From NCBI GenBank assembly GCA_938022485.1, contig CALIEE010000294.1:1-9713 (forward strand): a DNA stretch of 9,713 bases. Reading direction: 5' to 3'. Shown here piece after piece: positions 1 through 7,131 of this stretch. The DNA is from an uncultured bacterium (GTDB lineage: Bacteria; Bdellovibrionota_C; UBA2361; SZUA-149; CALKYB01). The translations under genes and the position numbers were made by a program. Every line of letters starts with the position of its first letter. Position 1 is the first letter of the stretch. The notes beneath the pieces are model-generated. The model saw only the letters and a list, made by a program, of their open reading frames with translations, had not been told where the DNA came from and searched no databases.

Positions 1-2
1 GT

Positions 3-512
3 GACTTCGCGAGCAGTTCGGAGCGGGCCGGTTATGGTGGTGATGCTTTAGTTACTGGGTCTGCTTTCGCTAATACTACTGTTGATAATCGCTCTGCTAG
101 GGAGGTTCAAGCAGAGAATGTTCAGCAGCCTGCCCTAGTAAAGGCTGCTAATAGTCAGGCCCGTACACAGGTGGTGATCCGAAACCTCAAAAAGATAAAA
201 ACTCAATCTGAATGTACCAATCCTCCTTGTGACTATTTTTACTCGCTGAATGCTGTGGTTCAGAATACTGGCTCACGAGCGATTAAGGATGTTGCTTTTG
301 GTATTGGAATATACTGGAAGGGGGATCAGCAAAAAGCTTTGTTCCCGGTGTTCGGAGAGCCTTTGGGCGAGAACGAAGAGATCTTGGAGCAAAGCAATAT
401 TAATTTGGAGCCAGGTGAGTCAAAGAATATAAGTGTTGAATTGGAGCAAGCGATACCAGTGGTTCCCGGAGGTTCGTTTGAGCCAAGTATCAGAGTGCTC
501 AGCCATTCTTAG
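3..512 (+). CDS. C-terminal part of a hypothetical protein (5' end outside window)
   Basis: Frame 3 is open from the left edge to the TAG at 510-512, so this is the last 169 residues of a longer protein. The first ~50 visible residues are low-complexity (Ser, Ala, Gly, Asn, Gln), typical of a linker. From about 165 onward a compact beta-rich domain begins. It contains a CTNPPCDYFYSLNAVVQNTG segment followed by strands ending in a VPGGSFEPSIRVLS tail. The VVQNTGSRAIKDVAFGIGIY pattern resembles small beta-sandwich domains of the FxLYD/CARDB kind found in envelope proteins, but this is a resemblance, not an assignment. The two Cys four residues apart could form a disulfide if the protein is exported. 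A GTG at 171 could be mistaken for the start, but the frame is open well upstream and no good Shine-Dalgarno precedes it. Function unknown. Confidence 0.7.
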   Translation, partial: DFASSSERAGYGGDALVTGSAFANTTVDNRSAREVQAENVQQPALVKAANSQARTQVVIRNLKKIKTQSECTNPPCDYFYSLNAVVQNTGSRAIKDVAFGIGIYWKGDQQKALFPVFGEPLGENEEILEQSNINLEPGESKNISVELEQAIPVVPGGSFEPSIRVLSHS

Positions 513-554
513 TTTACTCATGTTTTCGACAAATTTTTTTGGCCAAAGTTGTTT

Positions 555-580
555 CGAACTAAGTAGTTCGTTCATATTTT
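555..580 (+). terminator. Possible weak terminator hairpin upstream of miaB
   Basis: CGAACT at 555-560 and AGTTCG at 565-570 form a perfect 6-bp stem with an AAGT loop, followed by a T-rich stretch (TTCATATTTT, 571-580). It lies after the stop of the partial upstream gene and before miaB, where a terminator would be expected. The stem is short and the T run is interrupted, so it could also be a chance structure or part of the miaB leader. Confidence 0.3.
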
Positions 581-598
581 CTGTTTAGGATCACTTAA

Positions 599-2014
599 TT
601 GCGCTCAGTGTTTGTAAAGACCTTCGGCTGTCAGATGAATGAATATGACAGCGAGAAAATATTCGCTCTGCTTTCAGCGGATCATCGACCAGTGTCTAGT
701 GCTGAAGAAGCGGATTTTGTTTTTGTGAATACTTGCAGCGTTCGAGAGAAGGGAGAGCATAAGCTTTTCTCTCTTTTAGGTCGCCTTAGAGATCTCAAAG
801 AAAGTAAGCCTAATTTAGTGGTTGGCGTAGGTGGTTGCGTGGCTCAACAAGAAGGTAAGAATATTATCAAAAGAGCGCCATCCGTTGATTTTGTTGTTGG
901 CACTCACAATCTTTCTTTAGTTCCTTCACTCTTAGACTCGGCGAAAAATGGAGTTACTGGTCAAGTAGCCGTAGATTACAGAGACGAATGGGAAGAATTG
1001 CCAGAAGAACTTGATTCCTATTCGCCACTGAAACAGGGCGAAGACGGAAAGCTAGATAGTTCGTTTGGTGTATTCTATTCGCCAGTAAGAGCGATGGTTG
1101 CGATTCAAAGAGGCTGTAATAAGAACTGTTCTTTTTGTGTAGTTCCCACCACCCGAGGACCCGAGGTAAGTAGAAGTTTTTCCGAAATAGAAAGAGAAAT
1201 TAAACACAAGGTTGCAATAGGGGCACGTGAGGTAATGCTTCTGGGTCAAACAGTAAACTCCTGGGGAAGAGATCTGCAGCCAAGGTCTAGTTTTGAAGAG
1301 TTGGTAAAGAGAATATCAGAAATTGATAAGCTCGAAAGAATAAGATTTACAAGCCCTCACCCGGCTGAAGTGCGCCCTGGCTTTATTGATTTGTACGCCA
1401 CTAACCCTAAGCTTTGTCCTAGTATTCATATGCCTTTACAGTCTGGCTCAAACAGGCTCCTCAAAGAAATGAACCGGAATTACAAGGTTGAGAGATATTT
1501 GGAGATTGTTGATCAGGTCAGAGAAGTTCGCCCAGATATTGCAATATCAACTGATATTATAGTTGGTTTTCCTGGGGAAACTGAAGATGACTTTGAGCAA
1601 ACTATGGAGGTTATCGAGAAGGTTAGATATCAACTTATCTATTCCTTTGTATATTCTCCTAGACCCAACACAGTCGCTTTAGATAAGTACGGATCTGAGA
1701 CTGAGCCGAATAGAGAAGTCGCGGGTGCTAGACTTTGCCGACTGCAAGCAAGAGCCTCAGAAATTGCTGGGGAGATAAATTCAAAGAGGGTAGGGCAGCA
1801 GTCTACCTTATTAATTGAGAAAATTGATAAAAAATCTAATGGTCAGCAACTAATTCGAGGAAGGAGCCCTGAAAATGTAGCTGTGGAGGTAGATCTTTCT
1901 GGCTCATCTGAGCTTTCTAAGGTTAACTCCAAAGACCATCCGGTTGAGGGTAGTTTATTGGGTTATCGGGTGACGTCAGCCTCACCACATGGACTCTACG
2001 GGGAAACTTTGTAG
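599..2014 (+). CDS. miaB: tRNA-2-methylthio-N6-dimethylallyladenosine synthase MiaB
   Basis: MiaB is a radical-SAM methylthiotransferase that converts i6A37 to ms2i6A37 in tRNAs reading UNN codons; it is cytosolic. The 471-residue length is normal for the family. The N-terminal UPF0004 domain carries the three auxiliary-cluster cysteines C11 (KTFGCQMNEYDSEK), C46 (NTCSVREKGEHK) and C80 (GVGGCVAQQEG). The radical-SAM CxxxCxxC motif is C173-C177-C180 (RGCNKNCSFCVVPTTRG). HMPLQSGS near 277-284 and DIIVGFPGET near 319-328 are typical radical-SAM barrel motifs. The last ~70 residues fit a TRAM RNA-binding domain. The start is TTG at 599, eight bases after an AGGA (587-590), and lies directly before the conserved KTFGCQMN segment, leaving no room for a later start. 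It heads a rightward cluster with the DUF151 gene 33 bases downstream. All catalytic cysteines are present. The sibling RimO and MtaB families are less likely because the N-terminal and radical-SAM motifs match MiaB. Confidence 0.97.
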   Translation: MRSVFVKTFGCQMNEYDSEKIFALLSADHRPVSSAEEADFVFVNTCSVREKGEHKLFSLLGRLRDLKESKPNLVVGVGGCVAQQEGKNIIKRAPSVDFVVGTHNLSLVPSLLDSAKNGVTGQVAVDYRDEWEELPEELDSYSPLKQGEDGKLDSSFGVFYSPVRAMVAIQRGCNKNCSFCVVPTTRGPEVSRSFSEIEREIKHKVAIGAREVMLLGQTVNSWGRDLQPRSSFEELVKRISEIDKLERIRFTSPHPAEVRPGFIDLYATNPKLCPSIHMPLQSGSNRLLKEMNRNYKVERYLEIVDQVREVRPDIAISTDIIVGFPGETEDDFEQTMEVIEKVRYQLIYSFVYSPRPNTVALDKYGSETEPNREVAGARLCRLQARASEIAGEINSKRVGQQSTLLIEKIDKKSNGQQLIRGRSPENVAVEVDLSGSSELSKVNSKDHPVEGSLLGYRVTSASPHGLYGETL

Positions 2015-2035
2015 TGTGCCTTGATAGAGAGAGTT

Positions 2036-2041
2036 AGGGAG
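2036..2041 (+). promoter_or_regulatory. Shine-Dalgarno AGGGAG that fixes the DUF151 start
   Basis: AGGGAG lies six bases before the ATG at 2048. The upstream in-frame TTG at 2021 has no comparable site, so translation probably begins at 2048, giving 186 rather than 195 residues. Confidence 0.65.
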
Positions 2042-2047
2042 ATTTTA

Positions 2048-2608
2048 ATGTCTGAAACTGACCAAGAAATGTTTGTAGCGGGCCTAGTGCTAGACCCTGC
2101 TTCAAATGCGCCAATCGTCATCTTGAAGAATTCTCAAGGTGATGTTTGTTTGCCAATTTGGATTGGTCTAGCTGAGGCAACAGCTATCGCCTCCGCTCTG
2201 AAGAATGTGGATCTCGCCCGTCCAATGACTCATGATTTGATGACGAATATCTTGGACGAACTGGAAGCCCGAGTTGTTCAAATTAGAATTAAAGGTTTGC
2301 AAGAGAATACTTTTCTAGCGGACATTGATTTAGCCATTGGAGAGGTTAGTAAATCAGTTGATGCGAGGCCAAGTGATGCAATAGCTCTGGCGGTTAGAGT
2401 TAATGCTCCGATTATGGTTGCAACAGCAGTGCTAGACCAAGCCCAGGTTCAGCTTGTAATTGATGAAAACACTGGTGAAGAACTACCTCCAACGGCACGT
2501 GTCGAATCAACGGAGTTTGTTGCTGAAAATTTCGCAAATATTGATGAAGAAAAATGGGCTGAAATTCTAGATGGAATGGCCCCGGATGATTTCAAGTATA
2601 AGATGTAG
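2048..2608 (+). CDS. DUF151 / bifunctional nuclease (BFN) domain protein
   Basis: This is a member of the DUF151 (PF02577) family. Relatives have been described as bifunctional nucleases with DNase and RNase activity, but in most bacteria the physiological role is unsettled. The domain fills residues ~8-130 counted from the 2048 ATG. Diagnostic segments are LVLDPASNAPIVILKN (13-28), LPIWIGLAEATAIA (35-48), ARPMTHDLM (57-65) and VDARPSDAIALAVR (104-117). The C-terminal ~50 residues are an acidic tail ending in DEEKWAEILDGMAPDDFKYK. There is no UvrB/UvrC-motif extension, unlike some family members. The gene follows miaB by 33 bases and precedes the YfgM-like gene by 72 bases, consistent with co-transcription. 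The ATG at 2048 is preferred over the TTG at 2021 because of its Shine-Dalgarno, and because the extra nine residues are outside the conserved domain. Family assignment is firm; enzymatic activity is inferred from relatives. Confidence 0.93.
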   Translation: MSETDQEMFVAGLVLDPASNAPIVILKNSQGDVCLPIWIGLAEATAIASALKNVDLARPMTHDLMTNILDELEARVVQIRIKGLQENTFLADIDLAIGEVSKSVDARPSDAIALAVRVNAPIMVATAVLDQAQVQLVIDENTGEELPPTARVESTEFVAENFANIDEEKWAEILDGMAPDDFKYKM

Positions 2609-2680
2609 ACCCGATAAACTACAGTTAACACTAAAGAGGTAGTAGTTTAGGGATTTATAAATTAGAAAAAATAGAGATAG

Positions 2681-3499
2681 ATGACTAGGCAACAAGAAAG
2701 TAGCGAAGAGCAAAGTTCAAATCAGCGACCAAATCAACCACTTAACACTGAACCCGAGCAAGGGAGTGACTTGGCCGATAGGTTGAAAGAGGTAGACGGT
2801 GTCAGTGATGATGCCGCAGTCTTTTTGGCTGAAAACTGGCCTAGGTTCTTAGGGTTTGTTGCCCTACTTATATTGGCAGTGTTTGGTTATAACCAATTTA
2901 AGTCTTCAACCGAAGGGAAAAGGGCTCAGGCTTCTGACGGCTTCAATAGAATTCAGCAATCACTTAAGGAAATTGAGAATAATCCTGAAGCTAGTGAGGA
3001 GACACTTCAAAGTTCTACCAGAGCCTTTGAAGATTCTTTGGACGTTTTGAAAAATAAATATCCTGACTCTGCATACGCTAAGTTCGCTCCTCTTTATGCG
3101 GCCAAAAAACTTATGGCCGAGAATAAACACTCGGAGGCTCGTCAGATGCTTCAAGATTTTGTTGGAACTCGATTTTCTGGCAATGGAGTAGCTCAGGTTT
3201 CTACTCAAACCCCGGAGGATATCGCCATTGAACTAGCTGGCTTGGTTGAAGCAAAAAGCTGGTTGGTAGGTGAGACTCCGAATATTGAAGAGGCTAGAAA
3301 GAGACTAGAGGGAGTTGCTAAAGGGTCTGATATGGTTGCAGGAGAGGCACTAGTCGCTTTGGCTAGAATAACTTCATCTCCTGAAGAGAAATCCAATCTT
3401 AAAACTGTAGCTAATCAGGTACTCGAACGTAGTCCGCAACTTCGAGAGCAAGTAGAGGCAGTTTTTACCCTTGAGGGGATTAGCTTGGAAGGGGAATAG
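2681..3499 (+). CDS. Membrane-anchored TPR-like protein, YfgM/TPR_21 type
   Basis: This 272-residue protein has three parts. Residues 1-30 are a hydrophilic, disordered tail rich in Gln, Ser, Glu and Asn. One hydrophobic helix follows at about 55-70 (FLGFVALLILAVFGY). A long alpha-helical C-terminal domain comes next, with segments such as YPDSAYAKFAPLYAAKKLM and HSEARQMLQDF that read like degenerate TPR helices. The order (short cytoplasmic N-terminus, single anchor, periplasmic TPR-like domain) matches the YfgM family. YfgM in E. coli is an inner-membrane protein associated with the Sec translocon and periplasmic chaperones. Here that role is only an inference, and the usual neighbour BamB is not in the window. 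The Shine-Dalgarno is weak (GAGAT just upstream), but the ATG is well placed. It is probably the last gene of the miaB cluster. A generic TPR protein is the alternative. Confidence 0.75.
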   Translation: MTRQQESSEEQSSNQRPNQPLNTEPEQGSDLADRLKEVDGVSDDAAVFLAENWPRFLGFVALLILAVFGYNQFKSSTEGKRAQASDGFNRIQQSLKEIENNPEASEETLQSSTRAFEDSLDVLKNKYPDSAYAKFAPLYAAKKLMAENKHSEARQMLQDFVGTRFSGNGVAQVSTQTPEDIAIELAGLVEAKSWLVGETPNIEEARKRLEGVAKGSDMVAGEALVALARITSSPEEKSNLKTVANQVLERSPQLREQVEAVFTLEGISLEGE

Positions 3500-3701
3500 T
3501 TCCTTAAACAAATCAGCCTATTCGTAAGAAAAGTGTTTCTACTCGCTTTTCTCTCTTTCATGAATTGCCCCTTAATTTGGAGTCGATCAATTAAGTGGAA
3601 AGCCTGTTAATGAACCTATTCTGTTGTTGGGCCTTTGCGTTTTGTTTTTTATGGTTTAGAACTCAGCTATAAATTGCCTACCTGTAGTGTTGTAAGGAGC
3701 A

Positions 3702-4132
3702 ATGAGGAACGCCAAGGTGCAAGCTTTTCACTTCGATCTAGTAATACTTTGTTCGATCGGGAAAGGGCTTTGCTGAGATTTGTGTAATGGCAAGTATCTG
3801 TCACACTGAAAAATCCTAACAGAAATCTAGGCATTTTTTTTAATATTAAATCCTTAGGTCTGAGTAGCTTGTTCCAATTCGTTATGGTTTCCGAAGCTGT
3901 TGGTTTTAGAAAACCTGAGTCTTCAATTTTGGAACTTGCCTGTCGTAATTTAGGTGTCACAGCAGCCGAGTCAGTTTTTATAAGGGAGAATCCCGATGAT
4001 GATATTAACGGTGCTAAGCACTGCGCATTTTTTACTGTCTATGCCCCAATCCAATTTAATAGACCTTGTAGTGCTGCTGATGCAATATGTCTAGAATTTT
4101 TAGATCTTCCAGAAATTATTTACAACTTTTAG
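3702..4132 (+). pseudogene. Decayed HAD-superfamily hydrolase gene (frameshift, stop, deletions)
   Basis: Intact HAD phosphatases of this kind run about 220-230 residues. Here the pieces are scattered over two frames. From an ATG at 3702 (AAGGAG at 3694-3699, closely spaced), one frame reads KVQAFHFDL up to 3740. The next frame then reads NTLFDRERALLRFV from 3743. Adding one base at 3741-3742 would join them as FDLDNTLFDRERALLRFV, the classic HAD motif I (DxDxT). A TAA stop follows at 3785. Almost all of the cap domain is missing, and the frame then resumes with LGIFFN-IKSLGLSSLFQF, the conserved VSEAVGFRKPE motif (motif III Lys) and INGAKHCAFFTVYAP. The motif IV acidic loop, normally GDNPxxDI, reads RENPDDDI. 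An ORF from TTG 3869 covers only this C-terminal piece and would lack the nucleophile Asp. Its stop overlaps the 3' end of the leftward amidohydrolase gene by a few bases. I see nothing recognisable at 3500-3701 except an AT-rich 7-bp inverted repeat. The HAD identity is firm; the exact subfamily is not. Confidence 0.8.
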
Positions 4133-5148
4133 AATCTCAATCTTTGTAAATTCTGTAAGGAGCCTTCAGGTAAAAGTTTGGCTACTCGGTAGAAAGTATC
4201 TTCAGGAAAGCCCATAGCTCGTTTTAGAATTATGTCTTTCTGTAGCGGGTTCTTACACTTTTTGGCCTCTATAAAAGTTTCGAAGGCTAAGAAGCCTCGT
4301 AGCAGAGACCAAAGACTGGAAATTGGTACTGGGTAATCACTACCATGCAATACTCTTCCAACAACTTTCTTGTCCAAACACCTCACAACGTAGCGGCTTC
4401 TGAAAGGAAGGTTGAAGGCGCTATTGTCGACGTACAGATTGGGGTAATGCTGCAACATTTCTTTGATTACTTTTGAGTAATCTCTATCAAGCAAACCGCT
4501 TTTAGTTCCAGCATGGGCAGCTATAACAGTCACTCCGGCGTCTAAAGCTCCGGTTAAATACCTCGGGTCTTGATAATTTTTATTTATTACAGGTAGCGTA
4601 TGTTCACCTCCTGTATGAGCCAGTAAGGGTATTTTCATCTCTGCCATGCGTCGCCAGAAAGGCTGGTAGTCAGCATTGCTGCAATCGACGTTATGACAGT
4701 TTGGTAGTAGCTTATTCATTACTGCTCCGGCAGCAACCAGTCTCTCAAGCTCTGCTATTGCATTTTTTCTAGCCGGGTGCAGCGAAATTGCCGGTAAGAA
4801 AAATGGATAGGCTTTGGCCAGCTCGATTACGTAATCATTAGGCACATAGAAAAGCCCTTGATCTTCTAACCTTTCACCAGTTTCCTGGTTATAAGGATGG
4901 TCTTGAGCAAGAATTACTACTGCATCCAGTGAGCTTTCTTTGACAAGCTTAGTAAGGTGTTCAACGTAAAGCGTATCTAGGTTTCCACCATCAAGTGCGT
5001 CTTTTGGTAATCCAATCTTTTTGCAGTAGAAGCGGGACATAAGTTTCTTAACTTTGCCTTCTACCTGCAGCTCGCAACCGCTGCCAGAGCTACCATCGCC
5101 CACCATGTGAACGTGGCAATCTATCTGTAGTTGTTTTGGCTTACTCAC
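4129..5148 (-). CDS. Amidohydrolase-2 family metal-dependent hydrolase (TIM barrel)
   Basis: This 339-residue protein carries the metal-ligand pattern of the amidohydrolase superfamily. HxH is at H12/H14 (IDCHVHMVGDG). A histidine is at H124 (ISLHPARK). K146 (MNKLLPN) sits where a carboxylated lysine or equivalent ligand may fall. Histidines follow at H178 (PLLAHTGGEH) and H212 (IAAHAGTKSG), and the catalytic Asp is at D271 (LHGSDYPVP). This layout is that of PF04909 proteins, which hydrolyse or decarboxylate small molecules; the substrate cannot be read from sequence. There is no signal peptide. The GTG start at 5148 overlaps the TGA of the upstream DUF2231 gene (GTGA), implying translational coupling. 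An AAAGG at 5162-5158 sits nine bases before it. An in-frame TAG two codons upstream, and the HxH motif close behind, leave no other sensible start. It is the last gene of the leftward operon. Confidence 0.88.
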   Translation of the reverse strand: MSKPKQLQIDCHVHMVGDGSSGSGCELQVEGKVKKLMSRFYCKKIGLPKDALDGGNLDTLYVEHLTKLVKESSLDAVVILAQDHPYNQETGERLEDQGLFYVPNDYVIELAKAYPFFLPAISLHPARKNAIAELERLVAAGAVMNKLLPNCHNVDCSNADYQPFWRRMAEMKIPLLAHTGGEHTLPVINKNYQDPRYLTGALDAGVTVIAAHAGTKSGLLDRDYSKVIKEMLQHYPNLYVDNSAFNLPFRSRYVVRCLDKKVVGRVLHGSDYPVPISSLWSLLRGFLAFETFIEAKKCKNPLQKDIILKRAMGFPEDTFYRVAKLLPEGSLQNLQRLRF

Positions 5149-5609
5149 AGTCTATTACCTTTTTCATTCTCGCTAAGACCAACGCCGTGCTTAAAAATAA
5201 GTTGGCCACCTTTAAAACTGGTATAAGCCACTAAAATGGCCGTAGTTAAGATGAATAACAAGTAAATAATGTTTAATATTTTTGAAGGATAATAGCTTTT
5301 TAAAAAGCCAAAAAGAGTTACAGGTACTAATATAATCAAGATAAGTTTGGCCATCAACTGGTGATGACTAATTTGATCTCCTTGCTCTAACGACCAGTTT
5401 CCCCCTTGATCAAGGGCATAAAGGCCACTTAGGTAGGTTAAAGGCACCATCAGCGCCATTGCGGATAGCAGAAAAATCCTGATAGACGCAATTCGAGCCT
5501 CATTCAACTTAAAACTAAGAGCTTCGGTAACTAAAAGCAAGCAGATCAAAGTTAAAGGAAAACCACTGAGAGGGGGGTGAGGGTCCAAATTTGCAAAGAA
5601 GTTGTCCAT
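5145..5609 (-). CDS. DUF2231 family inner-membrane protein
   Basis: This is a small integral membrane protein of about 154 residues with four predicted helices. Counted from the GTG at 5612, these are roughly 18-34, 45-65, 88-105 and 112-131. Family signatures of DUF2231 (PF09990) are visible at both ends: DPHPPLSGFPLTL near the N-terminus and FKGGQLIFKHGVG near the C-terminus. His residues also occur in SHHQLMAK before helix three. Conserved His in this family have led to suggestions of haem or metal/redox roles, but nothing here proves it. The ATG at 5609 overlaps the TGA of the TraB-like gene by one base (TGATG); a GTG directly before it at 5612 would give a four-base overlap. I chose the ATG; neither has a clear Shine-Dalgarno, so re-initiation after the upstream gene is likely. 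Its own stop overlaps the next gene's GTG. Confidence 0.85.
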   Translation of the reverse strand: MDNFFANLDPHPPLSGFPLTLICLLLVTEALSFKLNEARIASIRIFLLSAMALMVPLTYLSGLYALDQGGNWSLEQGDQISHHQLMAKLILIILVPVTLFGFLKSYYPSKILNIIYLLFILTTAILVAYTSFKGGQLIFKHGVGLSENEKGNRL

Positions 5610-6772
5610 CACAACATTCGAGCTATTAGTCCAAAGCCTAGAGCTGTTCCCAAAATACTTCCGATATTGGCAAAGGCAATAATCAGCAAAATTTTGCTAA
5701 CTCTATTTGACCAGAATCCTTTAACGTTGGTTATGTCATCTCCAATCAGCTCTAGGTCCATAACTCTTGGCTTCTTAAGAATTGCTTCTACCAAACCGCA
5801 TACCCAACCTGCGGCTATTGTGGGGTTAAGGGAGGTGAGGGGAGCAGCAAAAAATGCTGTCAAAATTGTTAGCGGGTGGGCAAGAGCCAACAGTGCTCCA
5901 ATTGCAGCAAGCGTGCCATTGGCAAACACCCAGGTTAAAACCATTTCTTTACCGGTTTCAGCGCCTGAATTCATAAAACCTATAATAAACATTACTAGAA
6001 TTACTGTTGGTATACCCCAGGCAACGAGCTTGGTATAGGGTTTTGGTGGCGGCACTGTTTCCAACTCTATTAGGTCGAACTCGCTACCTAACTTTTTCTT
6101 CATTCCGGGAACATGACCTGCCCCTACAACTGCAACAATAGTTTGGCCTTCTATCCTTCGAAGTTTCTCGGACATATAACTGTCGCGCTCATCGATTAGG
6201 ACGTCCTTGACGCCTGGCAAAAAGTCATCGAACTCTGACATCATGGCAGTCAGGGCATCATTTTCCTTAAGTGCTTCAATCTCCTCTTCTGACATTTTCT
6301 CGCTGGAGAAAATACCAGAAATCAAAGACAGGAGAATTCTAAATACGGAGAAAAAGCCGGCGTTACCCCAGGCTCGTTTCATGGTGATTTTAACTTCACG
6401 GTCGATAAGTTCAATTTTGCTTCCAAACTTTTCAGCACCTTGAATTCCGGAAATCATTTCTTGGCCAGGGTTTATTCCAAATTGAGATGCAATTCGTTTT
6501 TGAAAACCGGCTAGGGCCAGTTGGGCTAGAAGAAGGTAAGCTCTCCCACTTTTTACGACTTCGTAGATATTGGTTTCTTTCCAGCGCTCTGGGTTGCTCA
6601 GAGACTCGAATCTACCACTGTCTAACTCAAGCGCTACAACATCGGGTTGATACTTCTCGATGGTTTGCTCAACCAGCTCGGCGCTGGTTTTTGAAACATG
6701 GGCCGTCCCAACAAGGATTAGCCTGCTTTGGCCTAATTCAAAGATATCAATGTTTTTGTCTTCTTCTTGCAC
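5609..6772 (-). CDS. TraB/PrgY (GumN-like) family membrane protein
   Basis: This 387-residue protein belongs to the TraB family, named for Enterococcus pheromone-shutdown proteins TraB/PrgY and found across bacteria, archaea and eukaryotic mitochondria. The soluble N-terminal domain (about 1-240) has the paired GxxH motifs, GTAHVS at G22-H25 and GAGHVPG with H220. It also has ALELD (E49, D51) with nearby R54, DRE at 124-126 and a DERD-x-YM segment near 194-200. Together these form the putative metal/peptidase site related to Tiki/GumN. The C-terminal third is membrane: hydrophobic stretches at about 250-267, 280-312, 318-332 and 360-383. Length and architecture match full-length PrgY-type proteins. 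The GTG at 6772 is directly preceded by an in-frame TAA, so it is the most upstream possible start; no Shine-Dalgarno is evident. It is the first gene of the leftward operon. In other systems the family degrades or sequesters peptides; here the substrate is unknown. Confidence 0.9.
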   Translation of the reverse strand: MQEEDKNIDIFELGQSRLILVGTAHVSKTSAELVEQTIEKYQPDVVALELDSGRFESLSNPERWKETNIYEVVKSGRAYLLLAQLALAGFQKRIASQFGINPGQEMISGIQGAEKFGSKIELIDREVKITMKRAWGNAGFFSVFRILLSLISGIFSSEKMSEEEIEALKENDALTAMMSEFDDFLPGVKDVLIDERDSYMSEKLRRIEGQTIVAVVGAGHVPGMKKKLGSEFDLIELETVPPPKPYTKLVAWGIPTVILVMFIIGFMNSGAETGKEMVLTWVFANGTLAAIGALLALAHPLTILTAFFAAPLTSLNPTIAAGWVCGLVEAILKKPRVMDLELIGDDITNVKGFWSNRVSKILLIIAFANIGSILGTALGFGLIARML

Positions 6773-7131
6773 TTAGGTGACTGCCGGAACTAGTATTAAT
6801 GGGCCTATAATACCCACCTGCGCACTAGGTTAAATCACGTTTTATCCTGCAACTGCAACTGGAGAAAATTATAATATTCACCAGCATCCGCAGCCACTTA
6901 GCCCGCTGTAATTGAAGGTAGAATCTAGTTCCACAAGGATGGCCTTCTTAGGTTAAGTTCATGATTTTTGGTGCATCATTTTAACTGAATTTAAAATGCT
7001 CCTAGATCTTATCACTAACCTCTAATTGCCTGATTAGCTCAGACTTGCCGCTAGTAGTGTAGTAATATCAAACACTTACAGCACGGCGCTCCTCCTGGTT
7101 GTTAGAGCAGCATAAATAGGGAGTAGCCAGT
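6773..7131 (+). other. Intergenic region between divergent genes
   Basis: About 360 bases separate the leftward TraB operon and the rightward gene at 7132. It holds the candidate leftward promoter at 6807-6834 and an AGGGAG (7118-7123) serving the TTG at 7132. I see no convincing ORF, tRNA or hairpin. GATTAGCTCAG at about 7032-7042 resembles the tRNA D-arm box, but no T-arm or acceptor stem follows. Confidence 0.5.
6807..6834 (-). promoter_or_regulatory. Candidate promoter for the TraB-like operon
   Basis: On the minus strand, TTTAAC (6834-6829) and TATTAT (6812-6807) are separated by 16 bases, a plausible -35/-10 pair for a housekeeping sigma factor. They lie about 35 bases upstream of the GTG at 6772. 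The match is approximate, and AT-rich intergenic DNA gives such pairs by chance. Confidence 0.3.

Noticed and set aside
2615..2649. TAAACTAC/GTAGTTTA 8-bp inverted repeat between the DUF151 and YfgM-like genes
   Set aside because: AT-rich arms with a 19-base loop and no T-tract; weak fold, probably chance.
3571..3595. CTTAATT/AATTAAG inverted repeat after the YfgM-like gene, considered as a terminator
   Set aside because: Only 7 AT-rich pairs, an 11-base loop and no T-tract on the rightward side.
5577..6038. 153-codon rightward ORF antisense to the TraB-like gene
   Set aside because: It lies inside a well-supported leftward gene with clear motifs, and its translation shows no family signature.
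7032..7042. GATTAGCTCAG, similar to the tRNA D-arm box
   Set aside because: No matching acceptor stem, anticodon arm or T-arm can be drawn in the following 80 bases.
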